Assembly: GCF_017573465.1 (NCBI RefSeq)
Contig: NZ_JAGEPF010000020.1
Location: 175,487 to 239,486 of the forward strand
From: Actinomadura violacea
GTDB taxonomy: Bacteria > Actinomycetota > Actinomycetes > Streptosporangiales > Streptosporangiaceae
Direction: 5' to 3'
Length of the DNA stretch: 64,000 nucleotides
Positions 26,920-35,221 of the stretch are shown here, piece after piece. The notes below the pieces were generated by a model that did not search any database, was not told where the DNA came from, and was given only the letters and a program-made list of their open reading frames with translations. The position numbers were made by a program, and so were the translations under genes. Position 1 is the stretch's first letter. Each line of letters starts with the position of its first letter.

Positions 26920-28440
26920 GTGTCCTCCCACGCGCAGTTCTCCCACGCGCACGACCACCCCGGCGTCCCGATCGCGGCGCCGGACCGTCCCACCGCGGCA
27001 CAACGCAGCGCGGCGCTCGGCGCGCTGCTGGCCGCGGTCACCGCCGTCCCCGCCGCGGTGCTGGTCGTGCCCGACGCCACCGCCGGCACCGTCCCCGCCG
27101 CCGCGCACGCGCTCGGCCTGCGCGACGCGCAGATCCCCGCGCTGCTGCGCGCCACCGGCCTGTCGCTGCCCGCGCTCGCGCTGACCGTCCCGCTCGCCGC
27201 CGTCGCCGCCCGCCGCCTTCCCGCGTGGGCGGTCCTCGCCACCGGCCTCGCCGTGCTGCTCGGCGGGCTCGGCGCCGTCCGGTTCGCCGGCTCGGTGCCG
27301 CTGGCCGGCGCGGTCCGCGCCGTGCAGGGCGCCGGCGCCGGGATCGCGCTGCCCGCCTCCCTCGTCCTGGTGTGGGAACGGCGCAACGCGGTCGTCTCCG
27401 CGCTCTGGGCGGGCGTGCTCGCCGCCGCGCTGCTGGTCGCGATGCCCCTGGCAATGCACGCCGCGCTGCACGCCGTCCCGCCGCCGCGCGCGGGCTCGGC
27501 GCCGTCCGGCTGGCACGCGGCGCTCGCCCCCTATCCCTGGCTCGCCGCCGCGGCCGCGGCGGCCGCCGTCCTCGGCGCCCTGCTGCGCGGGCGCGTCCCG
27601 TGGGCGCTGCCGCCGCCGCGCCTCGCCGAACGCGGACGGCTCGCCCTGCCGTCCGTCCCCGTCGCGGCCCTCGCGTTCCTCGCCGTCGTCGCCGCGCACG
27701 GATGGTCGCCGGGCGCCCGCCTCGCCGTCGCCGTGTCGGCGCTCGCCGCGCTCGCCGGCCTCGCGGCGGCCGGCGGCGCGGAGGGCGGCCCGTTCGGCTG
27801 CGCCGTCGTGATGGTGGCGGCCGGCCTGCTCACCTACCCGCTCGCGGCGCCGCTGTCCGGCCTCGCCGCCGCGGGCGCCCCCGCCGCCGGGCCGCTGCCG
27901 CCCGTAGCCGGCGCGCTGGCCGCGGTGACCGGCGCGCTCGCCGCGTCCCGCGCGCGCCCCCGCGCCGCCGTCGCAGCCGGCTACGCCCTGATGGCCGCCG
28001 GCATCGGCCTCGCCCTCGCCGCCGGGCCCGCCGGACGCTGGACCCCGCTCGTCCTCCTCGTCCCGCTCGGCACCGGCGCCGGGCTCGCGCTCGCCGCCTC
28101 CCTGCGCGACGCGCACACCGGCGCCGCACTGTTCGGCCTGTCACTGTGCTTCCCCGCCGTGCTCACCGGGCAGCTCTTCGTCCTCTCATTGCAGGCCACC
28201 CGGCTGCGGCGGGCGCACCCGCTCACCGGCGCGCGGCACCTCGACGCGCTCGCCGGCGGCTACCGCACCTGGCTCCTCGTCGCCGGGACGGCGGCCGTCC
28301 TGCTGGCCGCCCTCACCCTGCGCCTCATCGCCCGGCACGGCCGCGCCGCCGAACGGAACGGCGCCGTCGAACGGAACCGCGGCGCCGAGCGGAACGGCCG
28401 CACCGCCGCCGAATCCGCCCCGGCGCCCGAAGCCGGGTAG
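26920..28440 (+). CDS. MFS-like multi-pass transporter
   Basis: 506 residues with 12-14 hydrophobic segments. After helix 4 it has AVRAVQGAGAGIALPASLVLVWE, which resembles the R-x-x-Q-G-x-G-x-A ... P motif of drug:proton MFS antiporters. The N-terminus is cytoplasmic and His-rich (SSHAQFSHAHDH). The C-terminal end has an Asn/Glu/Arg repeat (ERNGAVERNRGAERNG). It contains extreme Ala/Leu/Val stretches, so exact helix borders are uncertain. GTG start with AAGGAG nine bases upstream. Substrate not predictable. Confidence 0.75.
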   Translation: MSSHAQFSHAHDHPGVPIAAPDRPTAAQRSAALGALLAAVTAVPAAVLVVPDATAGTVPAAAHALGLRDAQIPALLRATGLSLPALALTVPLAAVAARRLPAWAVLATGLAVLLGGLGAVRFAGSVPLAGAVRAVQGAGAGIALPASLVLVWERRNAVVSALWAGVLAAALLVAMPLAMHAALHAVPPPRAGSAPSGWHAALAPYPWLAAAAAAAAVLGALLRGRVPWALPPPRLAERGRLALPSVPVAALAFLAVVAAHGWSPGARLAVAVSALAALAGLAAAGGAEGGPFGCAVVMVAAGLLTYPLAAPLSGLAAAGAPAAGPLPPVAGALAAVTGALAASRARPRAAVAAGYALMAAGIGLALAAGPAGRWTPLVLLVPLGTGAGLALAASLRDAHTGAALFGLSLCFPAVLTGQLFVLSLQATRLRRAHPLTGARHLDALAGGYRTWLLVAGTAAVLLAALTLRLIARHGRAAERNGAVERNRGAERNGRTAAESAPAPEAG

Positions 28441-28485
28441 GATTCGCGCGCTCACCCAATCTGAATTCCCCAAGGAGAAACACAC

Positions 28486-28896
28486 GTGTCCGAGCGCACT
28501 CTCGTCCTGGTCAAGCCCGACGGCGTCCGGCGCGGCGTCGTCGGCGAGGTCGTCTCCCGGATCGAGCGCAAGGGCCTGACCCTCGTCGCGCTCGAACTGC
28601 GCACCCTCGCCCGCGAGACCGCCGAGGCCCACTACGAGGAGCACTCCAGCAAGCCGTTCTTCGGCGAGCTCGTCGAGTTCATCACCGGCGGCCCGCTCGT
28701 CGCCATGGTCGTCGAGGGCCCGCGCGCCATCGAGGCGTTCCGCGCCCTGGCCGGCGCCACCGACCCGGTCAGCGCCACGCCCGGCACCATCCGCGGCGAC
28801 TTCGCCCTGGAGATCGGCGAGAACATCGTCCACGGCTCCGACTCCACCTACTCCGCCGAGCGCGAGATCAAGCTCTTCTTCCCCGAGCTCGGCTGA
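28486..28896 (+). CDS. ndk: Nucleoside diphosphate kinase
   Basis: 136 residues, the standard length. The start MSERTLVLVKPDGVRRG and the active-site His in IVHGSDS (about residue 116) are intact, as are the conserved Arg and Lys around TPGTIRGDFA. It balances NTP pools by phosphate transfer through the His. GTG start with AAGGAG. A -10-like TAGGAT (28438-28443) overlaps the stop of the upstream transporter, giving it its own promoter. Confidence 0.98.
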   Translation: MSERTLVLVKPDGVRRGVVGEVVSRIERKGLTLVALELRTLARETAEAHYEEHSSKPFFGELVEFITGGPLVAMVVEGPRAIEAFRALAGATDPVSATPGTIRGDFALEIGENIVHGSDSTYSAEREIKLFFPELG

Positions 28897-28901
28897 CATT
28901 C

Positions 28902-28966
28902 CCCAGGGGGCGACCCCCGGGAACCCCTGCCACGGTCGGCGAGGCCTGCCCACGGCCTGGCAGGGG
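28902..28966. repeat. GC-rich intergenic hairpin repeat, copy 2
   Basis: CCCCAGGGGGCGACCCCCGG and GAACCCCTGCC closely resemble the block at about 18029, followed by a long hairpin (28924-28932 with 28958-28966). It lies directly after ndk and before its terminator. Confidence 0.6.
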
Positions 28967-28978
28967 ACGCGCACGACA

Positions 28979-29008
28979 CGCGGGCCGGAGCTCTCCGGCC
29001 CGCGTTGC
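28979..29008 (+). terminator. ndk terminator
   Basis: CGCGGGCCGGA (28979-28989) pairs perfectly with TCCGGCCCGCG (28994-29004) around a 4-nt loop and is followed by TTGCTTTAG. Confidence 0.8.
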
Positions 29009-29092
29009 TTTAGCTAAAAGCGGGCTGGTCAGGACCCGTTTTTTGGGAGACGCGCGGTGCGGGGGCGACTGCCCGCGAGCGCGCCGGCACGT

Positions 29093-29098
29093 TACGAT
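29093..29098 (+). promoter_or_regulatory. Candidate -10 of the mre operon
   Basis: TACGAT at 29093-29098 fits an actinobacterial -10. It covers an upstream in-frame ATG at 29097, which argues that this ATG is not the start and that mreB begins at 29148. Confidence 0.4.
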
Positions 29099-29147
29099 GG
29101 ACGCGCCGCTATACACGCCCGACAATCATGAAGGGCTCCCTTTCTTC

Positions 29148-30182
29148 ATGGGTAACAAGCTGTCGTTTCTCGGCCGTGACATGGCGGTCGACCTTGGCAC
29201 CGCCAACACGCTCGTGTACGTGCGGGGGCGCGGCATCGTCCTCAACGAGCCGTCCGTGGTCGCGATCAACACCAACACCGGCAAGATCGTCGCGGTGGGC
29301 ATCGAGGCCAAGCGGATGATCGGCCGCACGCCCGGCAACATCGTGGCGGTCCGCCCGCTCAAGGACGGTGTCATCGCCGACTTCGACGTCACCGAGCGGA
29401 TGCTCCGGTACTTCATCCAGAAGGTCCACAAGCGCCGGCACTTCGCCAAGCCGCGCATCGTGGTGGCCGTGCCGAGCGGGATCACCGGGGTGGAGCAGCG
29501 CGCCGTCAAGGACGCCGGCTACCAGGCCGGGGCCCGGCGCGTCTACATCATCGAGGAGCCGATGGCCGCCGCGATCGGCGCCGGGCTGCCCGTCTACGAG
29601 CCGACCGGCAACATGGTGGTCGACATCGGCGGCGGCACCACCGAGGTCGCGATCATCTCGCTCGGCGGCATCGTGACGAGCCAGTCGGTGCGGGTCGGCG
29701 GCGACGAGCTGGACCAGGCGGTCATCTCCTTCTCCAAGAAGGAGTACTCGCTGATGCTCGGGGAAAGGACCGCCGAGGAGATCAAGATGGCGATCGGGTC
29801 CGCCTATCCCGGCGGCGAGGAAGAGCCGCACGCCGAGATCCGCGGCCGCGACCTGGTCAGCGGGCTGCCGAAGACCGTCGTGATCTCCGCCGAGGAGGTC
29901 AGGCGGGCGATCGAGGAACCGGTCAACGCCGTCGTGGACGCGGTGAAGACCACGCTCGACAAGTGCCCGCCCGAGCTCTCCGGCGACATCATGGACCGCG
30001 GGATCGCCCTGACGGGCGGCGGCGCGCTGCTGAAGAACCTGGACGAGCGGCTCCGCGAGGAGACCGGGATGCCGATCCACCTGGTGGACAACCCGCTCGA
30101 CTCGGTGGTGCTCGGCACCGGCAAGTGCGTCGAGGACTTCGAGTCGCTCCGGCAGGTCCTCGTGCCGGAGTCGCGGCACTGA
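29148..30182 (+). CDS. mreB: Rod shape-determining protein MreB
   Basis: 344 residues, normal length from the ATG at 29148 (MGNKLSFLGRDMAVDLGTANT). Actin-fold motifs are phosphate 1 DLGTANT, connect 1, phosphate 2 VVDIGGGTTEVA, and adenosine GIALTGGGALL. The amphipathic N-terminus suits membrane binding. It directs wall synthesis with MreC, MreD, PBP2 and RodA encoded next. In mycelial actinobacteria MreB serves aerial hyphae and spore walls. The ribosome site is weak and lies next to an AAGGG-CTC-CCTTT hairpin. Confidence 0.97.
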   Translation: MGNKLSFLGRDMAVDLGTANTLVYVRGRGIVLNEPSVVAINTNTGKIVAVGIEAKRMIGRTPGNIVAVRPLKDGVIADFDVTERMLRYFIQKVHKRRHFAKPRIVVAVPSGITGVEQRAVKDAGYQAGARRVYIIEEPMAAAIGAGLPVYEPTGNMVVDIGGGTTEVAIISLGGIVTSQSVRVGGDELDQAVISFSKKEYSLMLGERTAEEIKMAIGSAYPGGEEEPHAEIRGRDLVSGLPKTVVISAEEVRRAIEEPVNAVVDAVKTTLDKCPPELSGDIMDRGIALTGGGALLKNLDERLREETGMPIHLVDNPLDSVVLGTGKCVEDFESLRQVLVPESRH

Positions 30183-30219
30183 ACTCCCGGCGGCGACCAC
30201 AGAATCCGGAGGTCGGTGG

Positions 30220-31233
30220 GTGAAGGACACCCGGCGCACCCGCACGGTCCTCGGCGTGCTGCTCGTCGCGGCCCTCGCGATGATCACCGTGGACTACCGC
30301 GGCGGGGACCATTCGCCGCTGAGCGGCCTGAGAAGCGCCGGCGCGGCCGTCTTCGGTCCCGTCGAGCGGGCGTCGGCGTCGGTGGTGCGGCCGGTCGGCG
30401 GCACCTTCGACGCGATCACCGACGCGCCGGGCGAGAAGCGCCGCGCCGACCGGCTCGCCCGCGACAACCAGCGGCTGCGCGAGCAGCTGCGCTCCAACCG
30501 GCTGGACCAGGACCGCTCCGCGCAGCTGCAGCGGCTGCTCGGCACCGCCGGGATGGGCGGCTACAAGATCCTCGCCGCGCAGGTGATCTCCGCCGGCCAG
30601 GGCTTCGAGGACACCGTCACCATCGACGTCGGCAGCCGCAGCGGCGTCCGCGCCGACATGACCGTGATGAGCGCGGACGGGCTGGTCGGCCGGGTCACCC
30701 GGGTCGGCCCCGCGACCTCGACCGTGCTGCTCGCCACCGACCAGACCTCCTCCGTCGGATCCCGCCTGGAGGACTCCAAGGAGATCGGCATCGTGCAGGG
30801 CTCCGGGCGGCGCGGTCTCGGCGGCGGCGCCACCCCGCTGCGGTTCCAGCTGCTGGACGCGGCCGCGCCGATGCGGGTCGGGCAGCGGCTCGTCACGCTC
30901 GGCTCGCAGGGCGAGCGCCCGTACGTGCCGGGCGTCCCGATCGGCACCGTGGAGCGCATCGACGCCTCCTCCACCGGGCTGACCCGCACCGCCTACGTCA
31001 AGCCGTTCGTGCACTTCACCAGCCTGGACGTGGTCGCCGTCGTGGTGGCCCCGCCGAAGACCGACCCGCGCGACGCGGTGCTGCCGGCCAAGCCGGCGCC
31101 GCCGCCCTCGCCGAGCCCGACGCCGTCCCCCAGCGGTTCGCCCGGCGGCAAGAAGAAGAAGGGCAAGAAGGGACCCAAGACCGAAGCGGGCGGCACCGCC
31201 ACCCCGTCCGCGAACCCGAGCTCGGGGGGATGA
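30220..31233 (+). CDS. mreC: Rod shape-determining protein MreC
   Basis: 337 residues. A single N-terminal membrane helix (VLGVLLVAALAMITV, about 10-24) is followed by a coiled coil (about 65-105, RLARDNQRLREQLRSNRLDQ) and the beta-rich extracytoplasmic MreC domain (GQGFEDTVTIDVGSRSGVRADM ... VSADGLVGRV-like). The C-terminus is disordered, Pro/Ser then Lys-rich (PPPSPSPTPSPSGSPGG). GTG start with GGAGG. It is one base pair from mreD. Confidence 0.95.
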   Translation: MKDTRRTRTVLGVLLVAALAMITVDYRGGDHSPLSGLRSAGAAVFGPVERASASVVRPVGGTFDAITDAPGEKRRADRLARDNQRLREQLRSNRLDQDRSAQLQRLLGTAGMGGYKILAAQVISAGQGFEDTVTIDVGSRSGVRADMTVMSADGLVGRVTRVGPATSTVLLATDQTSSVGSRLEDSKEIGIVQGSGRRGLGGGATPLRFQLLDAAAPMRVGQRLVTLGSQGERPYVPGVPIGTVERIDASSTGLTRTAYVKPFVHFTSLDVVAVVVAPPKTDPRDAVLPAKPAPPPSPSPTPSPSGSPGGKKKKGKKGPKTEAGGTATPSANPSSGG

Positions 31234-31234
31234 C

Positions 31235-31834
31235 GTGCTGAACCCACCGGAGACGTCGCAGACCGGCCGCACCCTCACCACCGTGCTGGTGATCGTGGTC
31301 GCGCTGATCCTGCAGGTGTCGGTGGCCAACCGGCTGCCGCTGCCCGGCGGGGTGCAGCCCGACCTGGTGCTGCTCGCCGTGGTGGCGCTCGCGCTCGTCT
31401 TCGGCTCGATGACCGGGATGGTCACCGGGTTCCTGGCGGGGCTCGCCGCCGACATCATCCCGCCCGCCGACCACACCATCGGCCGGTACGCGCTCGTCTA
31501 CTGCCTCATCGGCTACCTGTGCGGCATCGCGTCCGCCGAGATGGACCGGCAGACGGTCGTGCCGTTCTTCGCGGTCGCCGCCGGCGCCCTCGCGGGCACG
31601 GTGCTGTACGCGGTGACCGGCATGATCCTCGGCGACCCGCGCGCCCAGTGGGGCACCGTGTCGGGCATGGTGCCGCTGCAGGTCGGATACGACGTCGTCG
31701 CCAGCCCGTTCATCGTGTGGGCGGTGCTGCGCGTCACCCGCAGGTACGAACGCGGCGAACGCTCCCGCGGGGACCGGCTGTCGGTGCCCGCCGCCCGCTA
31801 CCGCGCGATGTCGGGGCGGGGCGGCGGCCTGTGA
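31235..31834 (+). CDS. mreD: Rod shape-determining protein MreD
   Basis: 199 residues with five hydrophobic helices (LTTVLVIVVALILQVSVANRL, LVLLAVVALALVFGSMTG, YALVYCLIGYLCGIA, AAGALAGTVLYAVTGMI and a last one near VGYDVVASPFIVWAVL). It is the integral membrane partner of MreC in the elongasome. GTG start one base after the mreC stop. The end overlaps mrdA as GTGA, so translation is coupled. Confidence 0.93.
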   Translation: MLNPPETSQTGRTLTTVLVIVVALILQVSVANRLPLPGGVQPDLVLLAVVALALVFGSMTGMVTGFLAGLAADIIPPADHTIGRYALVYCLIGYLCGIASAEMDRQTVVPFFAVAAGALAGTVLYAVTGMILGDPRAQWGTVSGMVPLQVGYDVVASPFIVWAVLRVTRRYERGERSRGDRLSVPAARYRAMSGRGGGL

Positions 31835-33903
31835 ACCCTCGCACCCACTTCCGCCTCGTCGTCCTGTACGTGATGGTCGGGCTGCTGCTGCTGGTCCTGA
31901 TGGGCCGGCTGTGGTCGATGCAGATCCTCGACGGCTCGCACTACCAGCAGCTCGCCGACCAGAACCGCACCCGCGACATCGTCGTCCCGGCCGTCCGCGG
32001 GATGATCCTCGACGACCGCGGCATCCCGCTCGTCCGCAACCGCAGCGCGCTCGTCGTGTCGGTCGACCGGACGACCCTGTCGCGGCAGAAGGACGGCGGC
32101 AAGGCCGTCCTGTCGCGGCTGGCCGGCGTCCTCGGCACGAACTACCAGGACGTGGCGAACCGCATCCGGCTGTGCGGCCCCGGCATCAAGCGGCCGTGCT
32201 GGCCGGGCTCGCCGTACCAGCCGATCCCTGTCGAGGACCACGTCGACCCCAAGCGCGCGCTGCAGATCATGGAGCGCCAGGAGGACTTCCCCGGCGTGAC
32301 CGCGCAGGTCCAGGCCGTCCGCGACTACCCGCGGCCGGAGGGTGCGACCGCCGCGCAGGTGCTCGGCTACCTGCAGCCGATCACCCAGGAGGAGCTCGAC
32401 AAGCGCAAGGGCCTGAAGGTCACCGGCTACAGCGGCGTCGACCTGATCGGCCGGGCCGGGCTGGAGGCCCAGTACGACGCGGCGCTGCGCGGCGAGCCCG
32501 GGTTCCGCCGGGTGCTGGTCGACAGCCAGGGCCGCGTCACCGGCACCGCCGAGGAGAAGGCCGCCATCCCCGGCGGCAACCTCGTCACCAGCATCGACGC
32601 GGGCGTGCAGGGCGCGGCGGAGAAGGCGCTGAAGCACGCGATCGAGAACGGCCGCAAGTCCGGCCACCCCTCCGACGCGGGCGCCGCCGTGGTGATGGAC
32701 GTGCAGACCGGCCGGATGGTCGCGATGGCCAGCTACCCGACCTACGACCCGAGCATCTGGACCGGCGGCATCTCCCAGGACGAGTACGACGCGCTGCTCG
32801 GCAAGAAGAAGGGCGAGCCGCTGATCTCGCGGGTCACCCAGGGCCAGTTCGCGCCCGGCTCCACGTTCAAGGTCTCCTCGGTGGCGGCGGCGGTGAGCGA
32901 CGGCTACGCGCTGAACGGCACCTACCAGTGCCCCGGCTCGTTCGACGTCGGCAGCCGCGCGTTCCACAACTTCGAGGGCGAGGCGCTCGGCTCGATGAGC
33001 CTGCACACCGCGCTGGTGAAGTCGTGCGACACCGTCTTCTACAAGTTCGCGTACGAGGAGTGGCTGCGCGACGGCGGGATGCACCCGAAGAGGAACCCGT
33101 CGGACCCGATGGTGAAGATGGCCCGCAGCTACGGGTTCGGGAAGGCCACCGGCATCGACCTGCCGAGCGAGTCCAGCGGCCGCATCCCGGACCGGGGGTG
33201 GAAGAAGGACTACTGGGACGCCACCAAGAAGGGCGACTGCAAGGCCGCCAAGACGGGCTTTCCCGACGTGCAGAAGACCGACCCGGCGCGCGCCGCGTAC
33301 CTGAAGGCGGTCGCGGCGGAGAACTGCGTCGACGGCTACGTGTGGCGCGCCGGTGACGCGGCGAACTTCTCGGTCGGGCAGGGCGACGTGCTGGTCACGC
33401 CGCTGCAGCTCGTCCGCGCGTACGCGGCGGTCGCCAACGGCGGCAGGCTGTTCACGCCGCGCCTCGGCGAGGCGGTGCTGCGGCCGGACGGCAGCGTCGA
33501 GCGCCGGATCACCACGCCGCCGCCGACGAAGCTGCCGGTCGACCCGAAGGTGCTGGCCTACATCCGGGGCGGCCTCGCGGGCGTCACCAAGAGCGGCACC
33601 GCCGCCGGGGCGTTCAACGGCTTCGACTTCAAGAAGGTCGACGTGGCCGGCAAGACCGGTACCGCGGAGGTCTACGGCAAGGACGACAACTCGTGGTTCG
33701 CCTCGTTCGGCCCGGTGAAGAACCCGCGGTACGCGGTGATCGTCATGGTCGCCCAGGGCGGGCAGGGCGCCGTGACGGCGGCCCCGGCCGTCCGGGAGAT
33801 CTGGGAGGCCATGTACGGGACGAAGAAGCAGAAGCCGCTGCTGACGGACGGCAGGCTCCCCTCCGATCTGCCGAAGGCGCCCGTCGAGGGGACCGCGCCG
33901 TGA
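31831..33903 (+). CDS. mrdA: Penicillin-binding protein 2 (class B transpeptidase)
   Basis: 690 residues. It has an N-terminal membrane anchor (LVVLYVMVGLLLLVLMGRLW), a dimerisation domain with VRGMILDDRGIPLVRN and VTGYSGVDLIGRAGLEAQYD, and a transpeptidase domain with the catalytic SxxK in PGSTFKVSS (Ser about 345), SCD (the SxD variant usual for PBP2), and KTGTAEV. It crosslinks wall peptides for elongation with RodA. Extra loops between SCD and KTGT contain two Cys (GDCKAAK, ENCVDG). GTG start overlapping mreD. Confidence 0.95.
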   Translation: MNPRTHFRLVVLYVMVGLLLLVLMGRLWSMQILDGSHYQQLADQNRTRDIVVPAVRGMILDDRGIPLVRNRSALVVSVDRTTLSRQKDGGKAVLSRLAGVLGTNYQDVANRIRLCGPGIKRPCWPGSPYQPIPVEDHVDPKRALQIMERQEDFPGVTAQVQAVRDYPRPEGATAAQVLGYLQPITQEELDKRKGLKVTGYSGVDLIGRAGLEAQYDAALRGEPGFRRVLVDSQGRVTGTAEEKAAIPGGNLVTSIDAGVQGAAEKALKHAIENGRKSGHPSDAGAAVVMDVQTGRMVAMASYPTYDPSIWTGGISQDEYDALLGKKKGEPLISRVTQGQFAPGSTFKVSSVAAAVSDGYALNGTYQCPGSFDVGSRAFHNFEGEALGSMSLHTALVKSCDTVFYKFAYEEWLRDGGMHPKRNPSDPMVKMARSYGFGKATGIDLPSESSGRIPDRGWKKDYWDATKKGDCKAAKTGFPDVQKTDPARAAYLKAVAAENCVDGYVWRAGDAANFSVGQGDVLVTPLQLVRAYAAVANGGRLFTPRLGEAVLRPDGSVERRITTPPPTKLPVDPKVLAYIRGGLAGVTKSGTAAGAFNGFDFKKVDVAGKTGTAEVYGKDDNSWFASFGPVKNPRYAVIVMVAQGGQGAVTAAPAVREIWEAMYGTKKQKPLLTDGRLPSDLPKAPVEGTAP

Positions 33904-33961
33904 CCGCCGGGACCGCCGTGACCGCCCCGAGGGGCTTCGAGCCGCCGATCGGAGCGGGACG

Positions 33962-35146
33962 ATGCTGAACACCACCGGGGCCGGGTCGGTCGGCGGGTAC
34001 GGGGACCGGAGCCTGTGGCAGGGGCGGCTCGCCGGGCTGCGCAAGCTCGACTGGCCGCTGACGGTCACCGTGCTGGTGCTGTCGGTCGTCGGCGCGCTTC
34101 TGGTGCGGTCGGCGACGTTCCAGCTCGCGCTGGAGCACGGCGACGACCCCGAGGGCTTCCTGAAGCGGCACGTCCTCAACCTGCTGATCGGGTTCGTGCT
34201 CGGCGGCGTCGTCACCGTGCTGGACTACCGGCTGCTGCGCGCCTACGTCCCGATCCTGTACGCGCTGGCGTGCGTCGGCCTGCTCGCGGTGCTGACCCCG
34301 CTCGGCTCCACGATCAACGGGTCGCACTCGTGGATCGTGCTCGGCGGCGGGTTCCAGATCCAGCCGTCGGAGTTCGCCAAGGTCGGCCTGGTGGTGCTGC
34401 TCGCGATGATCCTCGGCGAGCCGCGGGACGGCGAGATCGGCCCCGGCCGCCGGGACGTGCTGCTCGCGCTGGCGCTCGCCGGGGTGCCCGGCGTCCTGAT
34501 CATGCTGCAGCCCGACCTCGGCACCACGCTGGTGTTCATCGCCGTCGTGCTCGGCATGCTGGCGGTCTCCGGGGCGCAGAAGCGCTGGCTGGTGGCGCTC
34601 GTCGGGGGCGGCGCGGCGGCCGGCGCCGCGGTGTTCTTCTTCGGGCTGCTGAAGAAGTACCAGATCGACCGGTTCACCGCGTTCCTGGACCCGTCCGCGG
34701 ACCCGCGCGGCGCCGGCTACAACGCCCAGCAGGCGCGGATCGCGATCGGCTCGGGCGGCCCGTTCGGCAAGGGCCTGTTCCACGGCCAGCAGACCGGCGG
34801 GCACTTCGTCCCGGAGCAGCAGACCGACTTCATCTTCACGGTCGCGGGGGAGGAGCTCGGCTTCGTCGGCGCGGCGGTGATCGTCCTGCTGCTCGGCCTC
34901 GTGCTGTGGCGCGGGCTGCGGATCGCCTCCCAGGCCGCCGACCTGTTCGGCACCCTGGTGGCGACCGGCGTGGTGTGCTGGCTGGCGTTCCAGACGTTCG
35001 AGAACGTCGGCATGACGCTCGGCATCATGCCGATCACCGGCCTGCCGCTGCCGTTCGTGTCCTACGGCGGGTCCGCGACGTTCGCCAACATGATCGCCTT
35101 CGGCCTGCTGCAGGCCGTGCACATCCGCCGCCGCCCGTTCGACTGA
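33962..35146 (+). CDS. rodA: RodA, SEDS-family peptidoglycan glycosyltransferase
   Basis: 394 residues with about ten membrane helices. SEDS signatures include INGSHSWIVLGGGFQIQPSEFAKVGLVVLLA, the conserved LIMLQPDLGTTLVF, and the C-terminal GLPLPFVSYGGSATFANMIAFGLL. It polymerises lipid II for elongation and pairs with the PBP2 encoded just upstream (58 bp gap). ATG start. Confidence 0.95.
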   Translation: MLNTTGAGSVGGYGDRSLWQGRLAGLRKLDWPLTVTVLVLSVVGALLVRSATFQLALEHGDDPEGFLKRHVLNLLIGFVLGGVVTVLDYRLLRAYVPILYALACVGLLAVLTPLGSTINGSHSWIVLGGGFQIQPSEFAKVGLVVLLAMILGEPRDGEIGPGRRDVLLALALAGVPGVLIMLQPDLGTTLVFIAVVLGMLAVSGAQKRWLVALVGGGAAAGAAVFFFGLLKKYQIDRFTAFLDPSADPRGAGYNAQQARIAIGSGGPFGKGLFHGQQTGGHFVPEQQTDFIFTVAGEELGFVGAAVIVLLLGLVLWRGLRIASQAADLFGTLVATGVVCWLAFQTFENVGMTLGIMPITGLPLPFVSYGGSATFANMIAFGLLQAVHIRRRPFD

Positions 35147-35176
35147 GCACCGCCCGTTCGACCGGCCGGGCGGCGG

Positions 35177-35182
35177 TAGGCT
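35177..35182 (+). promoter_or_regulatory. Candidate -10 for radical SAM gene
   Basis: TAGGCT at 35177-35182, the same hexamer as at folC, stands about 40 bp before the radical SAM gene. It would give a leader of about 33 nt containing GGAGGA. Confidence 0.4.
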
Positions 35183-35221
35183 GGGCGTTCATCCCATGTC
35201 TGCAGCACGGAGGACACCGCC

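Noticed and set aside
31831..33903. PBP2 with a mutated SxN motif (SCD)
   Set aside because: SxD is a normal variant in PBP2-type enzymes, so it is not a defect.
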